Positions 40,951-50,532 of a stretch of DNA of 64,000 nt are shown here, piece after piece. The notes below the pieces were generated by a model. The model did not search any database and had not been told where the DNA came from. It worked only from the letters and a program-made list of their open reading frames with translations. Origin of the DNA: Gracilaria domingensis (Eukaryota; Rhodophyta; Florideophyceae; Gracilariales; Gracilariaceae); contig VCMS01000262.1 of the NCBI GenBank assembly GCA_022539475.1, positions 69,619 to 133,618 on the forward strand, given 5' to 3'. Each line of letters begins with the position of its first letter. Position 1 is the first letter of the stretch. The position numbers were made by a program, and so were the translations under genes.

Positions 40951-43900
40951 AGTGGCAGCATGCAATACTGCTGACGTATCTGCGAAATCCTTTATGAACC
41001 TTCGATAATAACTGGCTAGACCGAGAAAACTTCGGAGCTCGGTTACCGTCGAGGGTTCGGGGGCCTTTTGGATGACGTCGATCTTGTCTTGATCAACCGA
41101 AGTGCCTTCCTTGTCGATGACGTGACCAAGCAGTTTGATAGGGGGCTGTGCAAAATCACATTTGGATATTTTTATCTTCAGACCATGACTTGCAAGGATC
41201 TCGAGCACCCTGGTTAGGTGGTACAAATGTTCTTCCAGGCTTCTCGAGAAGATGACAACGTCGTCTATATAGACGCGAGCAAACTCCACCCCATGAAGGA
41301 CCGCGTCCATCATTCTTTGAAACGTGGCTGGGGCATTCATGAGACCAAAAGGCATGACTTCAAACTGGAAGGTTCCCTGACGACAAACAAAAGTCGTCAT
41401 TTCTTTGCAGTCAGGGGCCATACGCACCTGCCAGTATCCGGAGAAAAGGTCTAGGGTCGTGAAGAACGAACAACCGCCCAAATCGTCAAAGATCTGTTCC
41501 ATGTTTGGTAGGGGCCACCTATCGGGCGTCATGACCTGGTTCAGACCCCGATAGTCGACACAGAACCGGGGCTTTCCATCCTTCTTATGTGCGATGACAA
41601 CTGGGAAGGACCAAGAAGAGGTGGACGGCTTGATGATCCCGGCGGACAACATTTTGTCAACCTCTTTCCGAACAACGTCGTCATGCTTTGGGGGTAGCCT
41701 TCGGACCTTCGAATGAATTGGGGTCCGGACACTGAGGTCAAACCTGTGCGTTACCGGCACGTCAGAGGGCCTAAGATCATACAAGGACCATGCTATGACA
41801 TTCAAGTTATCCAGAACAGCGAGGAGGTCCACCCGTCTATCCCTTGGGAGATGAGAGATCCGTTCTAGAATCACCTCCTCCTTGTTGGTGTCGGGGGGGT
41901 AATCGCGTCGGTCGAGCGTGCGACCGAGTGAATCTTGCGCAATTGGGTCTTGCAGAGAATACTCAATGTCTTGCGCTGGGCACGTAGGCTCGGCCACAAC
42001 TTCCTCGTCGCGGCTTGGGTCTTGTGAATGTTCATCATCTCCCGGGGTCTGGGCGTCGATTTCGTCCGGAGGTAGGTCTTCTTCAAATGCTATGACATAA
42101 CCGCCGGAGTCGTCGTCCTCTAGCATTCCTACGCGGTTGAGCGGTAGGTTCTGTGCTTCTAGATGAGGGGTATGCGCGGGTGACGGTACTGGATCTCGCA
42201 ATTGAACCCGCACGTCCAAGAAGTCAGTAACTGACTGGCCTTCGGCTAAAGGAAGCAGAACTACTTCGTCTCTGATCGGGATAGTAAGGACAGGGTCGCG
42301 GTAAAGTGGTGAGCCAATGAGGTCTACTTCCTTCGGTGAGAAGTCGTCCTCATCGTCACCACCGTCTGGGAACTCCGCCGGGCTTTCACCTACGGGCCCA
42401 TCGTCAGGAGGCCGGACTTTAGTGTCCTCGCTGGCGTTATTAGCTCTGGGTGCAATACTTGTAGGAATCACGATATTCACATCTTCTGGCTGTACGCTGG
42501 TATCCGTAGACTCGCTCTGGAAGGAGGAGGGATTGGGTCCGGACCTTTCTTCGACAGGGGGATCTGCCTGCACTTCTTCCTCCGCGTCTTCGAATCGTCG
42601 ATCCTCGTCATCATCATACTGGGAGATCAACTGGGATTGCTGACGCGGTGCTGGTCCGACTGCCACCCTTTCTCCCTCTGGAGGAATTTGTGGGCCATCG
42701 GGTCCGGCAATATGCACATTATTTGCATGGGGGTTCTCCCCACGCTCCGCGGTCAAACTATCCAGAGGGATCTGAGTCCCGATGGTACGCCAGGTGAGGT
42801 TAGGGCCGTTGGAATCTTCAGCCTGAGTCGGTCGACGGGCTTGGTCAGATACTTGAGGTCCTTCGTACGGCCCGGCTCGGGTGGGCTGCGCTGTCACATT
42901 GGCGGGTTCTTCCTCACCATCGTTCTCCTCTTCGCCATCCTGGGATCCTGCGTCCCCATCCCTTTCTATTACTGCCACTAAGGTCACTTCGGCGTCACCA
43001 GGGGTTCGCTGCTTTGGAAGGGGGAGGTTAGCAAAGTCCTCCGACTCATCTTCAGAGTCAGACGGGATAGCATCAGAGTCTGACGTGAAATCTTCGCTAT
43101 CTGTCTCAGACAACGGGACAAATGCTTCTAATCCGGAACGATCGGAGTCGAGTCCTATAACGACGTGCTTCTTGTTGTAACTCATGGTGACTTCTTGTGT
43201 ACCAAGATCGATACAGGCATGCAGCTTTTCTAGCGTGGGGTTCCCGATGATTACATCGAAGGGGGGCTTCTCGATAACAAGAAACTCGAGGGATACTCGG
43301 AGGTCATCGAACCTTACAGGAACGCCCTCTAGAGTACCACGAATGCGGGCAACATTGCCATCAGCTACTTTAATCGTCCTTTCAGTGGGGTTCGGTGTCA
43401 GTAGCAGATGGTCCGCTAGTTCTGCTGACATTAGATTCGGGACAGCGCCAGAGTCCAAAAGGGCTTGGGTCATGGTCCCATAGACTGTAATAGGCACAAC
43501 CTTAAGACGAGAGTTTTCACGCTCGACCTGGGTCGCATTGACCTTTCTGGTCGTTGAACGGCCAGAGATGATTCGACGCAGATCTTTCTTGGCCGCATCG
43601 GCGTCCCCGCGAATGAGTTGACCGAATGTGAGCCCGGTCGGGGCATTCGCGAGCTCCTCCATTACGTTATACTTTCCGGCGTGCTCCTGGAGCATTGACT
43701 TACCAGAGAGCTTCTTTGTGGAGGCCTTCTTAGGCTTCCCGGATCGATTACGCGTAGCTGAGCGAATCAAGCGAAATGGGGTGTCGCTTGCTGGGTTCAG
43801 AAGCTCCTTGACACCAACCCGATGTTCCAGGCGGGCCTGCTTTGGCAATGGGGCGCCATCAGCGGCTCGTTTGGCCATCGCTACAGTCTCGCGATCCTGA

Positions 43901-44850
43901 ACGTCATCCTCGGTGACTACAGAAACTTGGTTGGGTCTGGGAACTTCCGGGATTTCTTTCTGATTTTCGGCATCGAAACGGACCTTCTTTTCCGAATGGC
44001 GCTTCCAACACGTTGCGATGGAATGTCCCATCTTTCCACAGCCCCCACAACGCGTATCGCGATGCGGATTCTGTGGACAGCGAGTAGAAAAGTGACCAGG
44101 CTTCTGACAGTAGCCACAAACTTGCTCTCCATCAGCCTTCGGAGGTGGTCCTGACTTCTTCTTCATCAAGAGAGTGAGTTCTGCAAGCTGACTAGCTAGC
44201 TGATCCACCTTGTCTGCAAAGGGATCCCTATCAGAAGGGTCGACGGGCCTCCTTTGTAACACTTTCTTCGGAGGAGGCATAAACGCCAGTGAACCGCCTG
44301 CTCCGAGGGCCTTCTTGCCGGCCACAAAGGATTTGATGAGGTCTTTCAACGACTTATAGTCGCTTGCTCCGCGGAATATCACAAACTGAGCTAGGTCTGC
44401 GTACTCCATAACCGCTTTACGGAGAAGGCCGAACTTGGCCTTCGCGTTGAACTCGGCCTTGTCGAAGCAAGCGTCCATGCGCTGGAGGGAACCAAGGAGA
44501 TCACCGTAGTCCAAACGGGCAGTCACAGCTTCTCGGATATACTCCTCGGGTTCCTCAGCAGCGCCAAAGCGATCGAGCAGGGACTTCTTAACTGATATGT
44601 AGTTGGCCGCGTTCGGGGTGAGCACGCCATCTACAGAGAAATTATTATAATAATGATCGAAGGCGTCACCACTTAGGAAGCCCAAGATTTCGGAGGAACG
44701 CTCCTCATCAGGATTTCCACGGGTGGCAACGTTCTCGAAGAAAAAGAGAAATCGACGAACATCGGAATTGTATCCGTCGAAGAGAGGCGTCGAGGTGTCC
44801 ATAGTATCGGGGCCAAGGGCACCTCGGCGAGAGTACCATGAAAACGCCAT
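40933..44850 (-). CDS. Gypsy B gag-protease-RT polyprotein
   Basis: The start is the ATG at 44848-44850 (MAFSW), inside the LTR. The open frame begins 10 codons earlier but that ATG is further into the LTR and lacks a gypsy A counterpart. Domains: capsid; zinc knuckles CGYCQKPGHFSTRC and CGGCGKMGHSIATC (~250-290); protease (TQALLDSGAVPNLMS, DVIIGNPTLEK); a long Glu/Asp/Pro-rich linker; RT (FCVDYRGLNQ, LDLFSGYWQV, MPFGLMNAPATFQRMM, YIDDVVIFSRS near residue 1194 from this start). It is uninterrupted for about 1,305 codons, then shifts frame at 40933 just before RNase H. RT is otherwise intact. Confidence 0.93.
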   Translation of the reverse strand: MAFSWYSRRGALGPDTMDTSTPLFDGYNSDVRRFLFFFENVATRGNPDEERSSEILGFLSGDAFDHYYNNFSVDGVLTPNAANYISVKKSLLDRFGAAEEPEEYIREAVTARLDYGDLLGSLQRMDACFDKAEFNAKAKFGLLRKAVMEYADLAQFVIFRGASDYKSLKDLIKSFVAGKKALGAGGSLAFMPPPKKVLQRRPVDPSDRDPFADKVDQLASQLAELTLLMKKKSGPPPKADGEQVCGYCQKPGHFSTRCPQNPHRDTRCGGCGKMGHSIATCWKRHSEKKVRFDAENQKEIPEVPRPNQVSVVTEDDVQDRETVAMAKRAADGAPLPKQARLEHRVGVKELLNPASDTPFRLIRSATRNRSGKPKKASTKKLSGKSMLQEHAGKYNVMEELANAPTGLTFGQLIRGDADAAKKDLRRIISGRSTTRKVNATQVERENSRLKVVPITVYGTMTQALLDSGAVPNLMSAELADHLLLTPNPTERTIKVADGNVARIRGTLEGVPVRFDDLRVSLEFLVIEKPPFDVIIGNPTLEKLHACIDLGTQEVTMSYNKKHVVIGLDSDRSGLEAFVPLSETDSEDFTSDSDAIPSDSEDESEDFANLPLPKQRTPGDAEVTLVAVIERDGDAGSQDGEEENDGEEEPANVTAQPTRAGPYEGPQVSDQARRPTQAEDSNGPNLTWRTIGTQIPLDSLTAERGENPHANNVHIAGPDGPQIPPEGERVAVGPAPRQQSQLISQYDDDEDRRFEDAEEEVQADPPVEERSGPNPSSFQSESTDTSVQPEDVNIVIPTSIAPRANNASEDTKVRPPDDGPVGESPAEFPDGGDDEDDFSPKEVDLIGSPLYRDPVLTIPIRDEVVLLPLAEGQSVTDFLDVRVQLRDPVPSPAHTPHLEAQNLPLNRVGMLEDDDSGGYVIAFEEDLPPDEIDAQTPGDDEHSQDPSRDEEVVAEPTCPAQDIEYSLQDPIAQDSLGRTLDRRDYPPDTNKEEVILERISHLPRDRRVDLLAVLDNLNVIAWSLYDLRPSDVPVTHRFDLSVRTPIHSKVRRLPPKHDDVVRKEVDKMLSAGIIKPSTSSWSFPVVIAHKKDGKPRFCVDYRGLNQVMTPDRWPLPNMEQIFDDLGGCSFFTTLDLFSGYWQVRMAPDCKEMTTFVCRQGTFQFEVMPFGLMNAPATFQRMMDAVLHGVEFARVYIDDVVIFSRSLEEHLYHLTRVLEILASHGLKIKISKCDFAQPPIKLLGHVIDKEGTSVDQDKIDVIQKAPEPSTVTELRSFLGLASYYRRFIKDFADTSAVLHAATTRKGN
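44821..44838 (-). other. Probable primer-binding site overlapping gag codons 5-10
   Basis: Directly after the LTR the minus strand reads TGGTACTCTCGCCGAGG. The TGG start is complementary to a tRNA CCA end, and the position abutting the LTR is where the primer site lies. It is also coding (Trp-Tyr-Ser-Arg-Arg). Gypsy A has TGGTCCTCGTCGAGG at 15935. The tRNA was not identified. Confidence 0.65.
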
Positions 44851-46741
44851 TTCTGTAAGTCGTCGGCGATGACAAGCCAAGGGGACAAAACACCAATAAA
44901 AACTTTGCTTTCGTAGAAAGTACCAGCCTAGTAGGCAAAAAGAGCACTAGCTTATGATAGTTCGTAGAACACACAGGGAGGAAGACAACACCAAGAACAA
45001 AGAGGGAAGGTGAAGTATTAGAAAAGGAGATAGTGAACACGGATAGACAAACAAGAAAGATATATGTATTGATAGATGAATAGGGTTGTGTCACAACTCG
45101 AGAATGAAAAGAGAGACCTGTGCTCTAATAGATAGTATTGTTCTTCTTCCTAAGGGTCGCACGATGGCGACGGCTTCTGTAGTGCACACGCAGATCGTGA
45201 GCTTCGGAGAACTTGATGTCACAAACCTTGCAGTGGATGTCCTGCTCGGTGTAGTTGGCGCGACGTACGGCTCTACGATGGCGTCGGCCTGCTTGGTGAA
45301 CTTCAAGCTGGCGTTGACTCTGAACCTTAATGTCGCAGACGCGGCAGCACTTTAGGATTTGCTTACGTGGCGGAGGGTTACGACGGCGCTTCTCCTTCTG
45401 GTGGGCTACACGAAAGATGTGGCGCTCGCGTGGCCCGTCAAGAGGCTGAACAGCCGACTTCTTTATCTGAGGAACGGGATCGGGGACTTCTTCTATACGC
45501 TCGTCCGGATCGACCACGGACGAATACTCGCTGGATGAAACGATAGACCTTGGCACTTGATGTGAAACAAACGAAACGTTAGTAGTCACACAAAATGCCA
45601 AAAGAGTAGCTGTAGACAACTTACTCTTGAACGATTGCCTCCGGGCCGTAGGTTAAGGACAACCTTACGCTGTATCACACAGTGCGTCTAGCAACAACAG
45701 GTGCAAAGCAACACTATGTGAGGAACAGAATCGCAACGCGAAAGAACCAGCAAAACCAGGGACCAAGGCCGAAACGGGAAGCAATAGAACGGATGCAGGC
45801 AGCAGAAGGCCGCCAAACAGCAAGAAACGGGGAACAAACGAAGATGACAACAACAACGGTAGTTCGGGCAAGACAGAATGGCAGATGGAACAACAACAGC
45901 GAAAGAAACCAACGAAGGGAACAAAAGAGACAAGAAAGGCCAAACAAAGCGGATAATGAAAGGCAGAGTCACGCCTGCACAAGGCTAACCCAATGGAAGG
46001 GTGGTGCAGACGCTTTGCCTACTCACACAGGACGCGCCCAGACAGAGGGTCAGTGTGAGTGGCAGTGAGCGAGGGAGGGCGGTGAGACCAGGCCACCAAG
46101 GGGAGAAGTAGAGAGAGAAGTAGGGGATGAGGAAAGGTTGAGGACGACAAAGGGAAAAGGAGAGAGGTTGGAAGGTTGTGGGGGGGGTGGGGGGGAAGGT
46201 CGTCGAAGGGAAGTGGTCTGGCCGGAGTTGAGTCGGAGGCGACTGCTCCGGCCCTTTTATGCACAACCGCACCGTCGATTCCAGGCGAGAATCGACGGTA
46301 CGGTTGGCTTGGACAATGGCTGCGTCGTATCTACCGTACTAGTCTACAAGAGGCGTAGGTGGTAGATGCTTTAAGCGCATATGCCGCCACAGGGGGCGCC
46401 TACGCAACGCAGTACACAGCGTGGAATGCACGTGTACTTGGGCAAGCGCAGGCGCCTCCTGTGGGTGACCACGAATTTGGCAATTGACAGCCGATGAGGT
46501 CGGGTGGTCAGCGTTGGAGCGCTCTCTGCCACTTAAGTAGACAATCTCATGTCGCCCTGCTTGTAGTGCGGCGCCTCCTGGCCACACGCAAGGTAGATTC
46601 TGCGTAGAAAACTAACTAAACTTAAGATAGGATTAACTATAATAAAGCATTTTTAAACTATATTCTGTATTACCGCTGCGTTGGGCACAACGAAGGAGTG
46701 TAGACACGCACACCTGTCCGTGTATCGTTTGACGGGCCACA
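44839..46741 (-). repeat. Gypsy B 5' LTR (1.9 kb)
   Basis: Begins TGTGGCCCGTC at 46741 and ends TTTTCA at 44839 on the minus strand. It differs from 21054-22960 at about a dozen places plus the length of a G-run. It ends after gag codon 4. Confidence 0.94.
45125..45619 (-). CDS. LTR-encoded double C2H2 zinc-finger protein (5' LTR copy)
   Basis: The same 164-codon frame as at 21340-21834, with one residue change (HQVPR for HQVPK) and both fingers intact. Being in the 5' LTR, upstream of gag on the same strand, it could be the first cistron or a separate spliced product of the LTR promoter. The same intron-like donor, ACTAAC and acceptor are present near its 5' end. Confidence 0.6.
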   Translation of the reverse strand: MSTATLLAFCVTTNVSFVSHQVPRSIVSSSEYSSVVDPDERIEEVPDPVPQIKKSAVQPLDGPRERHIFRVAHQKEKRRRNPPPRKQILKCCRVCDIKVQSQRQLEVHQAGRRHRRAVRRANYTEQDIHCKVCDIKFSEAHDLRVHYRSRRHRATLRKKNNTIY

Positions 46742-48150
46742 GATACTTCTGAATTCATATATTCACTTACAGGGAAGAGCGGGAAATAGTAAATGAAGCA
46801 AATGTGCACTGTCAGACATTTATGATCGACTTTAATTACAGAACCATACCACACTTACAGTTGTATGCGTAGTAGGGTATAAAATCCTGGAGAGAGCGCC
46901 AAATAGCAGATATTCTATCGAAAGTTTCAGGTATACCATTGGTTTAAAACTTTGAAAATATTTACAATCTTCTTTTATTTGATTTGTTTACAGGTCACCT
47001 TGCCGGTGCGTTGGGTTCATTCAATAAATTAGTAATTCGATGTCAGTTGAACATGTTCAACATCCTTGTGTTTCGGTATTATGGCGTTATTTCAGGTATC
47101 GACGAAGTAGGAAGTAGAACGATGGTATAACGCAACAGTTGTCGGGCAGTCGTAGTAGGATTAGAGTACTTCAGTGCATGTGACATAAACGTAACGAATT
47201 ATGTTGAAATGAATAATATTCAAGTTCATACAGCAAAAAGTTTGCCGTTCCAAACAACGATATATACCGCTCATATCCCTATTTGGAACACATGGTAAGA
47301 AAGTATTAACATGTAGTACTAAACGGAAGCAAATTGAAGCTTGAATGCTTCAAAAGATCTTGCATTGATCTCTCAGAACGCCTACAATTAACACGGTTAG
47401 CTCAAAGTAAATGCGAGTAAAAGGAGTTCTCATTTCGAGGCAGCGGCAGTATCAACATATTTTCCGTAGATCTACGATCAGGTATCGGGGAAGAACGGCG
47501 ATCAGCTTACAAAACTCCTACATACATTACATTGCTTACAACGCAACATCAATGGTACTTGCTAGAATATATGTATGAACCCTTTGTATAAAAATAAAAA
47601 ATGTTCTACGTTTGTCATGAAAAAATTCCGAAACTTGCAATTTGTTGCTCTCTCTTGATAGTGCACAAGGTCTTATTGACGAAACAAACGAACGTTGCTC
47701 TTTAAGATAGCCAAATCGGCATAGATCAACAATAAAATGTGTATTTTCCGGAGAATCCATTATCAGTATGCTTTATTCTTGACGAAGAAAAGTATTTTTC
47801 ACCCAACATATGGATGGATTTATAGATGTGTGCTAGCACTAATGGAGTCTTCTAAATTGAATTCAAAGATCATATCTTATCAGCAAAAGTACGCCGTACT
47901 AACATGCGTTATATAGCGATTTTGTTGCTATATAGCAGTGTTGAGCACTGCGTACTTTTGCTAACCTGCTTTGTTCTTGGAATCATACCAAAATAGTCCA
48001 GTTACAAATCCTACTTCTCAGCAGAGTACGCCTCTTACATTATTTCTAAGCGCTAACGCTCGATGAAACAGAGGTTCTACTTTTGTTGAGGGAGTGATAT
48101 CGACATTTTGAGATTCCCCGACATGTACCGAGATGTACGCGCACATCTGG
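46742..48150. repeat. Right arm of the long inverted repeat
   Basis: Pairs with 20425-21053 (see there). It begins with the GATAC duplication of gypsy B. It holds ~600 bp between about 46890 and 47530 that the left arm lacks. The outer blocks include CGCTATATAACGC (inverted) near 47925 and the block matching the left arm start near 48120. No coding frame worth calling. Confidence 0.82.
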
Positions 48151-48924
48151 GCTGGACACACCGTATTACTGTAATGTCTGTGCGTAACTGCATGCAGGAA
48201 TGCGGCAGAGTACAAAACTTTTAATAAAATTTACAATTAATGATTGGCCCAAGACTATATTTTGCCCAATTATCTGAAACTTTTGCCATTTCCCGCTCTT
48301 TCCAGCAACACCACACAGAAGTTGGTTCAAGAAAACCAAAGGGGCAGCAACCGGGTCATCTGCAGGCCACTCATTATCGTACACGTTCGCACTGCGTTAT
48401 CGTTCACGCGTTGTTCACGCTTGTTAAGACAGGGCCTGAGACCAATCTCCTACGTGGATTGCTCACCTCGATCGCATTACGTGCCCACTTCTCATGTCGT
48501 GTCTCTTGTCACCAGCCTCCGTCATCGTCATCATAACGTCTTTCAGTTTCGTAAGCTTGCGGAATTGAAGCGTCCTCGCATCGCCACTACACTCTCGCTC
48601 GTTTCCATTTCCGGAAAGCTAAGTTTTTTCATCCAAATGCACAATACGCAAATATCAGCAGGTTCAAGGAGAGTTTGACATGCTGATGAAATCATCAGCA
48701 TGTCACTCTCCTTTACAATCTGTTGTTTACACGTACAACCAAAACGAACAACAGCTTTTCACTCGAACCTTTGAAGTCCATAATTGTCTTCTGCACACTC
48801 TCACGCTTCGCTACCCCTTTCATTACTGTCGTCGTTGTCCCTTTCTGCTGATTACCTACTCGTACATTCTCATGCAACTAAAAGGGCTTGTAGGCTATCC
48901 AAATCAACTTGAGAACAAACCACC
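48151..48924. other. Spacer upstream of the 535-aa gene
   Basis: No gene supported. It contains the hairpin at 48666-48713 and presumably the promoter of the next gene. Long plus-strand frames here lack motifs. Confidence 0.5.
48666..48713. repeat. Hairpin with ~22-bp arms
   Basis: AAGGAGAGTTTGACATGCTG continues to ATGA and pairs with TCATCAGCATGTCACTCTCC then TT around a 2-nt centre, with two unpaired T in the left arm. Almost a cruciform-capable palindrome. Confidence 0.85.
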
Positions 48925-50532
48925 ATGTCCCGAATGTACACCCCGTCCGCCGAGAGTCTAGCTGTCTTTGACCAAATCAAAGCTGAAGTCGATAACCACC
49001 GTTCGGCAGCCTTGGCGAGCCTAACAGCCGCTACAAGAGCGAGTGATGAGACCCGTGGAGAGATGGGGAATGGGGACAGACCGCAGAGCTCGAATGCTCA
49101 TGCGAACAGCTGGTTTAACTCACTTGTCATCGCGCCAGACAGCAATTCTGGAAGTGGCATGGATGTCTTGGAAGAGGTCAAGATTGTCTCTTTTGACTGG
49201 TTCGTAGCGGGTTCTTGGCCACAGCCGGCCTGCAGATCGTTGCCCATCAAGACACAGGTGGTTTCTCAATTTGTTCCGTCCGCAGAAAGCCTTGCCGTGT
49301 TTGACGAATTGAAAGATGAAGTTGATAAGTCGCGTTCGCCAGCACTACTCAGCATGAGAGCGATTGGGAAAAGCAATAGCTCTTGTTCTGAGCACGACTG
49401 TGATTCTCTGGGGACAATCTCCCCGAGAAGCTGGTGCAAAAATTCTTCTGGTTATCTCTCCGGTGCCATGGACAGCTGGAATGCAAAGCGAGAAGAGGAG
49501 GTGAACGGTGGTCAGAATCAAAGTGCCTTTCCAGAACCTGGTGTACACACTTCCAACGAACATTCTGCACCTTGTCGCTTTCAAATGTTGGAAGGTTTGG
49601 GAAACGTCGGGTGTCCTCGCGGCAGCATGAAGGCGAAAAGAACCAAGTCAGTCGTTTGGTGGGACCAGGTCACATTGCGAAAAGAATGCAAGGACATTCT
49701 GGACGTGTCTCGAGGCATTCTAAAGAGACAGACAACGTACGTGATGGAAAACATCGCTGTGCCGACGACGGGCGTGACCAGGAAAGATGATTGTGAATGT
49801 ATCGCCAACGGGAAGGACGCAGAGAAGAAAGTGTTGGGATTGGGCTTCACTTCATCACATAACAGCCTGGAGATCAAGTCACCCCTTAAGGAATCTGAGC
49901 AGAAGAAGATCTCAAAGGGTTGGGCTCGTCAGAATGACAGCACGGATGACGGTAACGTTGAAGTCTCATCAGCCCATACAGCTGCAAACGCTACACAGTC
50001 AAAACAGATGTCAGTCTCAAGGGTTGGATATAATGCAAGTGTTCTCCAAAGAGACACTTTGCGCAGAGACGATGAAAGAAGCGCGTACAGGAAATGGTAT
50101 GGTGCCAGACGCAAGACGCCGAGCCGTCGGAAACCGGTGTTTGGACCGATGACAAAGAAGCAAATGGAGGCAGCTAAATGGTGCAACAAAGTGAAGGAGT
50201 ACCACAGGAAGCTTGACGGAGAAGTGGCGGAGAACTGCCAGCTTTGGGACCGAGCGCATATCCCGTTCCAGCTTCGGGCTTCCAAACCCAGCGTGGCATC
50301 AGGCGCATCGTGTGGGTGGGAGCTGAATGAGGACCTTGTCCGAAGAATGCAGGCGCGAGTCAGAAAGAGAGCGGCTAGGCCAGGAGGAAAGCGGGGCGGG
50401 GGGGTGGCGAGGTGGTGGGCGCAGGTGCATGAGGGGATGTTGACGCTCGCGGGAGCGATGGCGAGCAAGCTCGAAAGGCTCTCGACGGCGGTGCACAGAG
50501 TGTTTCGCGCATTGCAATCAACCGTTCATTGA
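48925..50532 (+). CDS. Hypothetical 535-aa protein with internal SAESLAVFD repeat
   Basis: Not recognised. The N-terminus contains a duplicated motif: TPSAESLAVFDQIKAEVDN at residues 6-24 and VPSAESLAVFDELKDEVDK at 117-135, each followed by RSxALxS. The centre is Ser/Asn-rich and polar. The C-terminal third is basic, with helical stretches (KKQMEAAKWCNKVKEYHRKL, RRMQARVRKRAARPGGKRGG) and no membrane segment or signal peptide. The frame is open and the start ATG is followed at once by the motif, so the start is reasonable (MSRM versus internal M4). Codon use looks ordinary. It is probably a real host gene. It resembles none of the transposon genes here; basic tail suggests a nucleic-acid-associated protein, but that is speculation. 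Confidence 0.6.
   Translation: MSRMYTPSAESLAVFDQIKAEVDNHRSAALASLTAATRASDETRGEMGNGDRPQSSNAHANSWFNSLVIAPDSNSGSGMDVLEEVKIVSFDWFVAGSWPQPACRSLPIKTQVVSQFVPSAESLAVFDELKDEVDKSRSPALLSMRAIGKSNSSCSEHDCDSLGTISPRSWCKNSSGYLSGAMDSWNAKREEEVNGGQNQSAFPEPGVHTSNEHSAPCRFQMLEGLGNVGCPRGSMKAKRTKSVVWWDQVTLRKECKDILDVSRGILKRQTTYVMENIAVPTTGVTRKDDCECIANGKDAEKKVLGLGFTSSHNSLEIKSPLKESEQKKISKGWARQNDSTDDGNVEVSSAHTAANATQSKQMSVSRVGYNASVLQRDTLRRDDERSAYRKWYGARRKTPSRRKPVFGPMTKKQMEAAKWCNKVKEYHRKLDGEVAENCQLWDRAHIPFQLRASKPSVASGASCGWELNEDLVRRMQARVRKRAARPGGKRGGGVARWWAQVHEGMLTLAGAMASKLERLSTAVHRVFRALQSTVH

Larger units (their letters stand above)
21054..46741 (-). mobile_element. Gypsy B: near-complete LTR retrotransposon split by element II
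   Basis: The LTRs at both ends (21054-22960 and 44839-46741) begin TGTGGCCCGTC and end TTTTCA on the minus strand, with GATAC duplicated outside. Without the 15.7-kb insertion the element is about 10.0 kb. The gag-pol order is gag, protease, RT, RNase H, integrase (gypsy order). The two LTRs differ at about a dozen positions by eye, so the insertion is young. Pol carries one frameshift and the insertion. Confidence 0.95.

Noticed and set aside
48244-48678. 144-codon plus-strand frame before the 535-aa gene
   Set aside because: Composition is unlike a protein, it has no domain, and it starts just outside the inverted-repeat arm.
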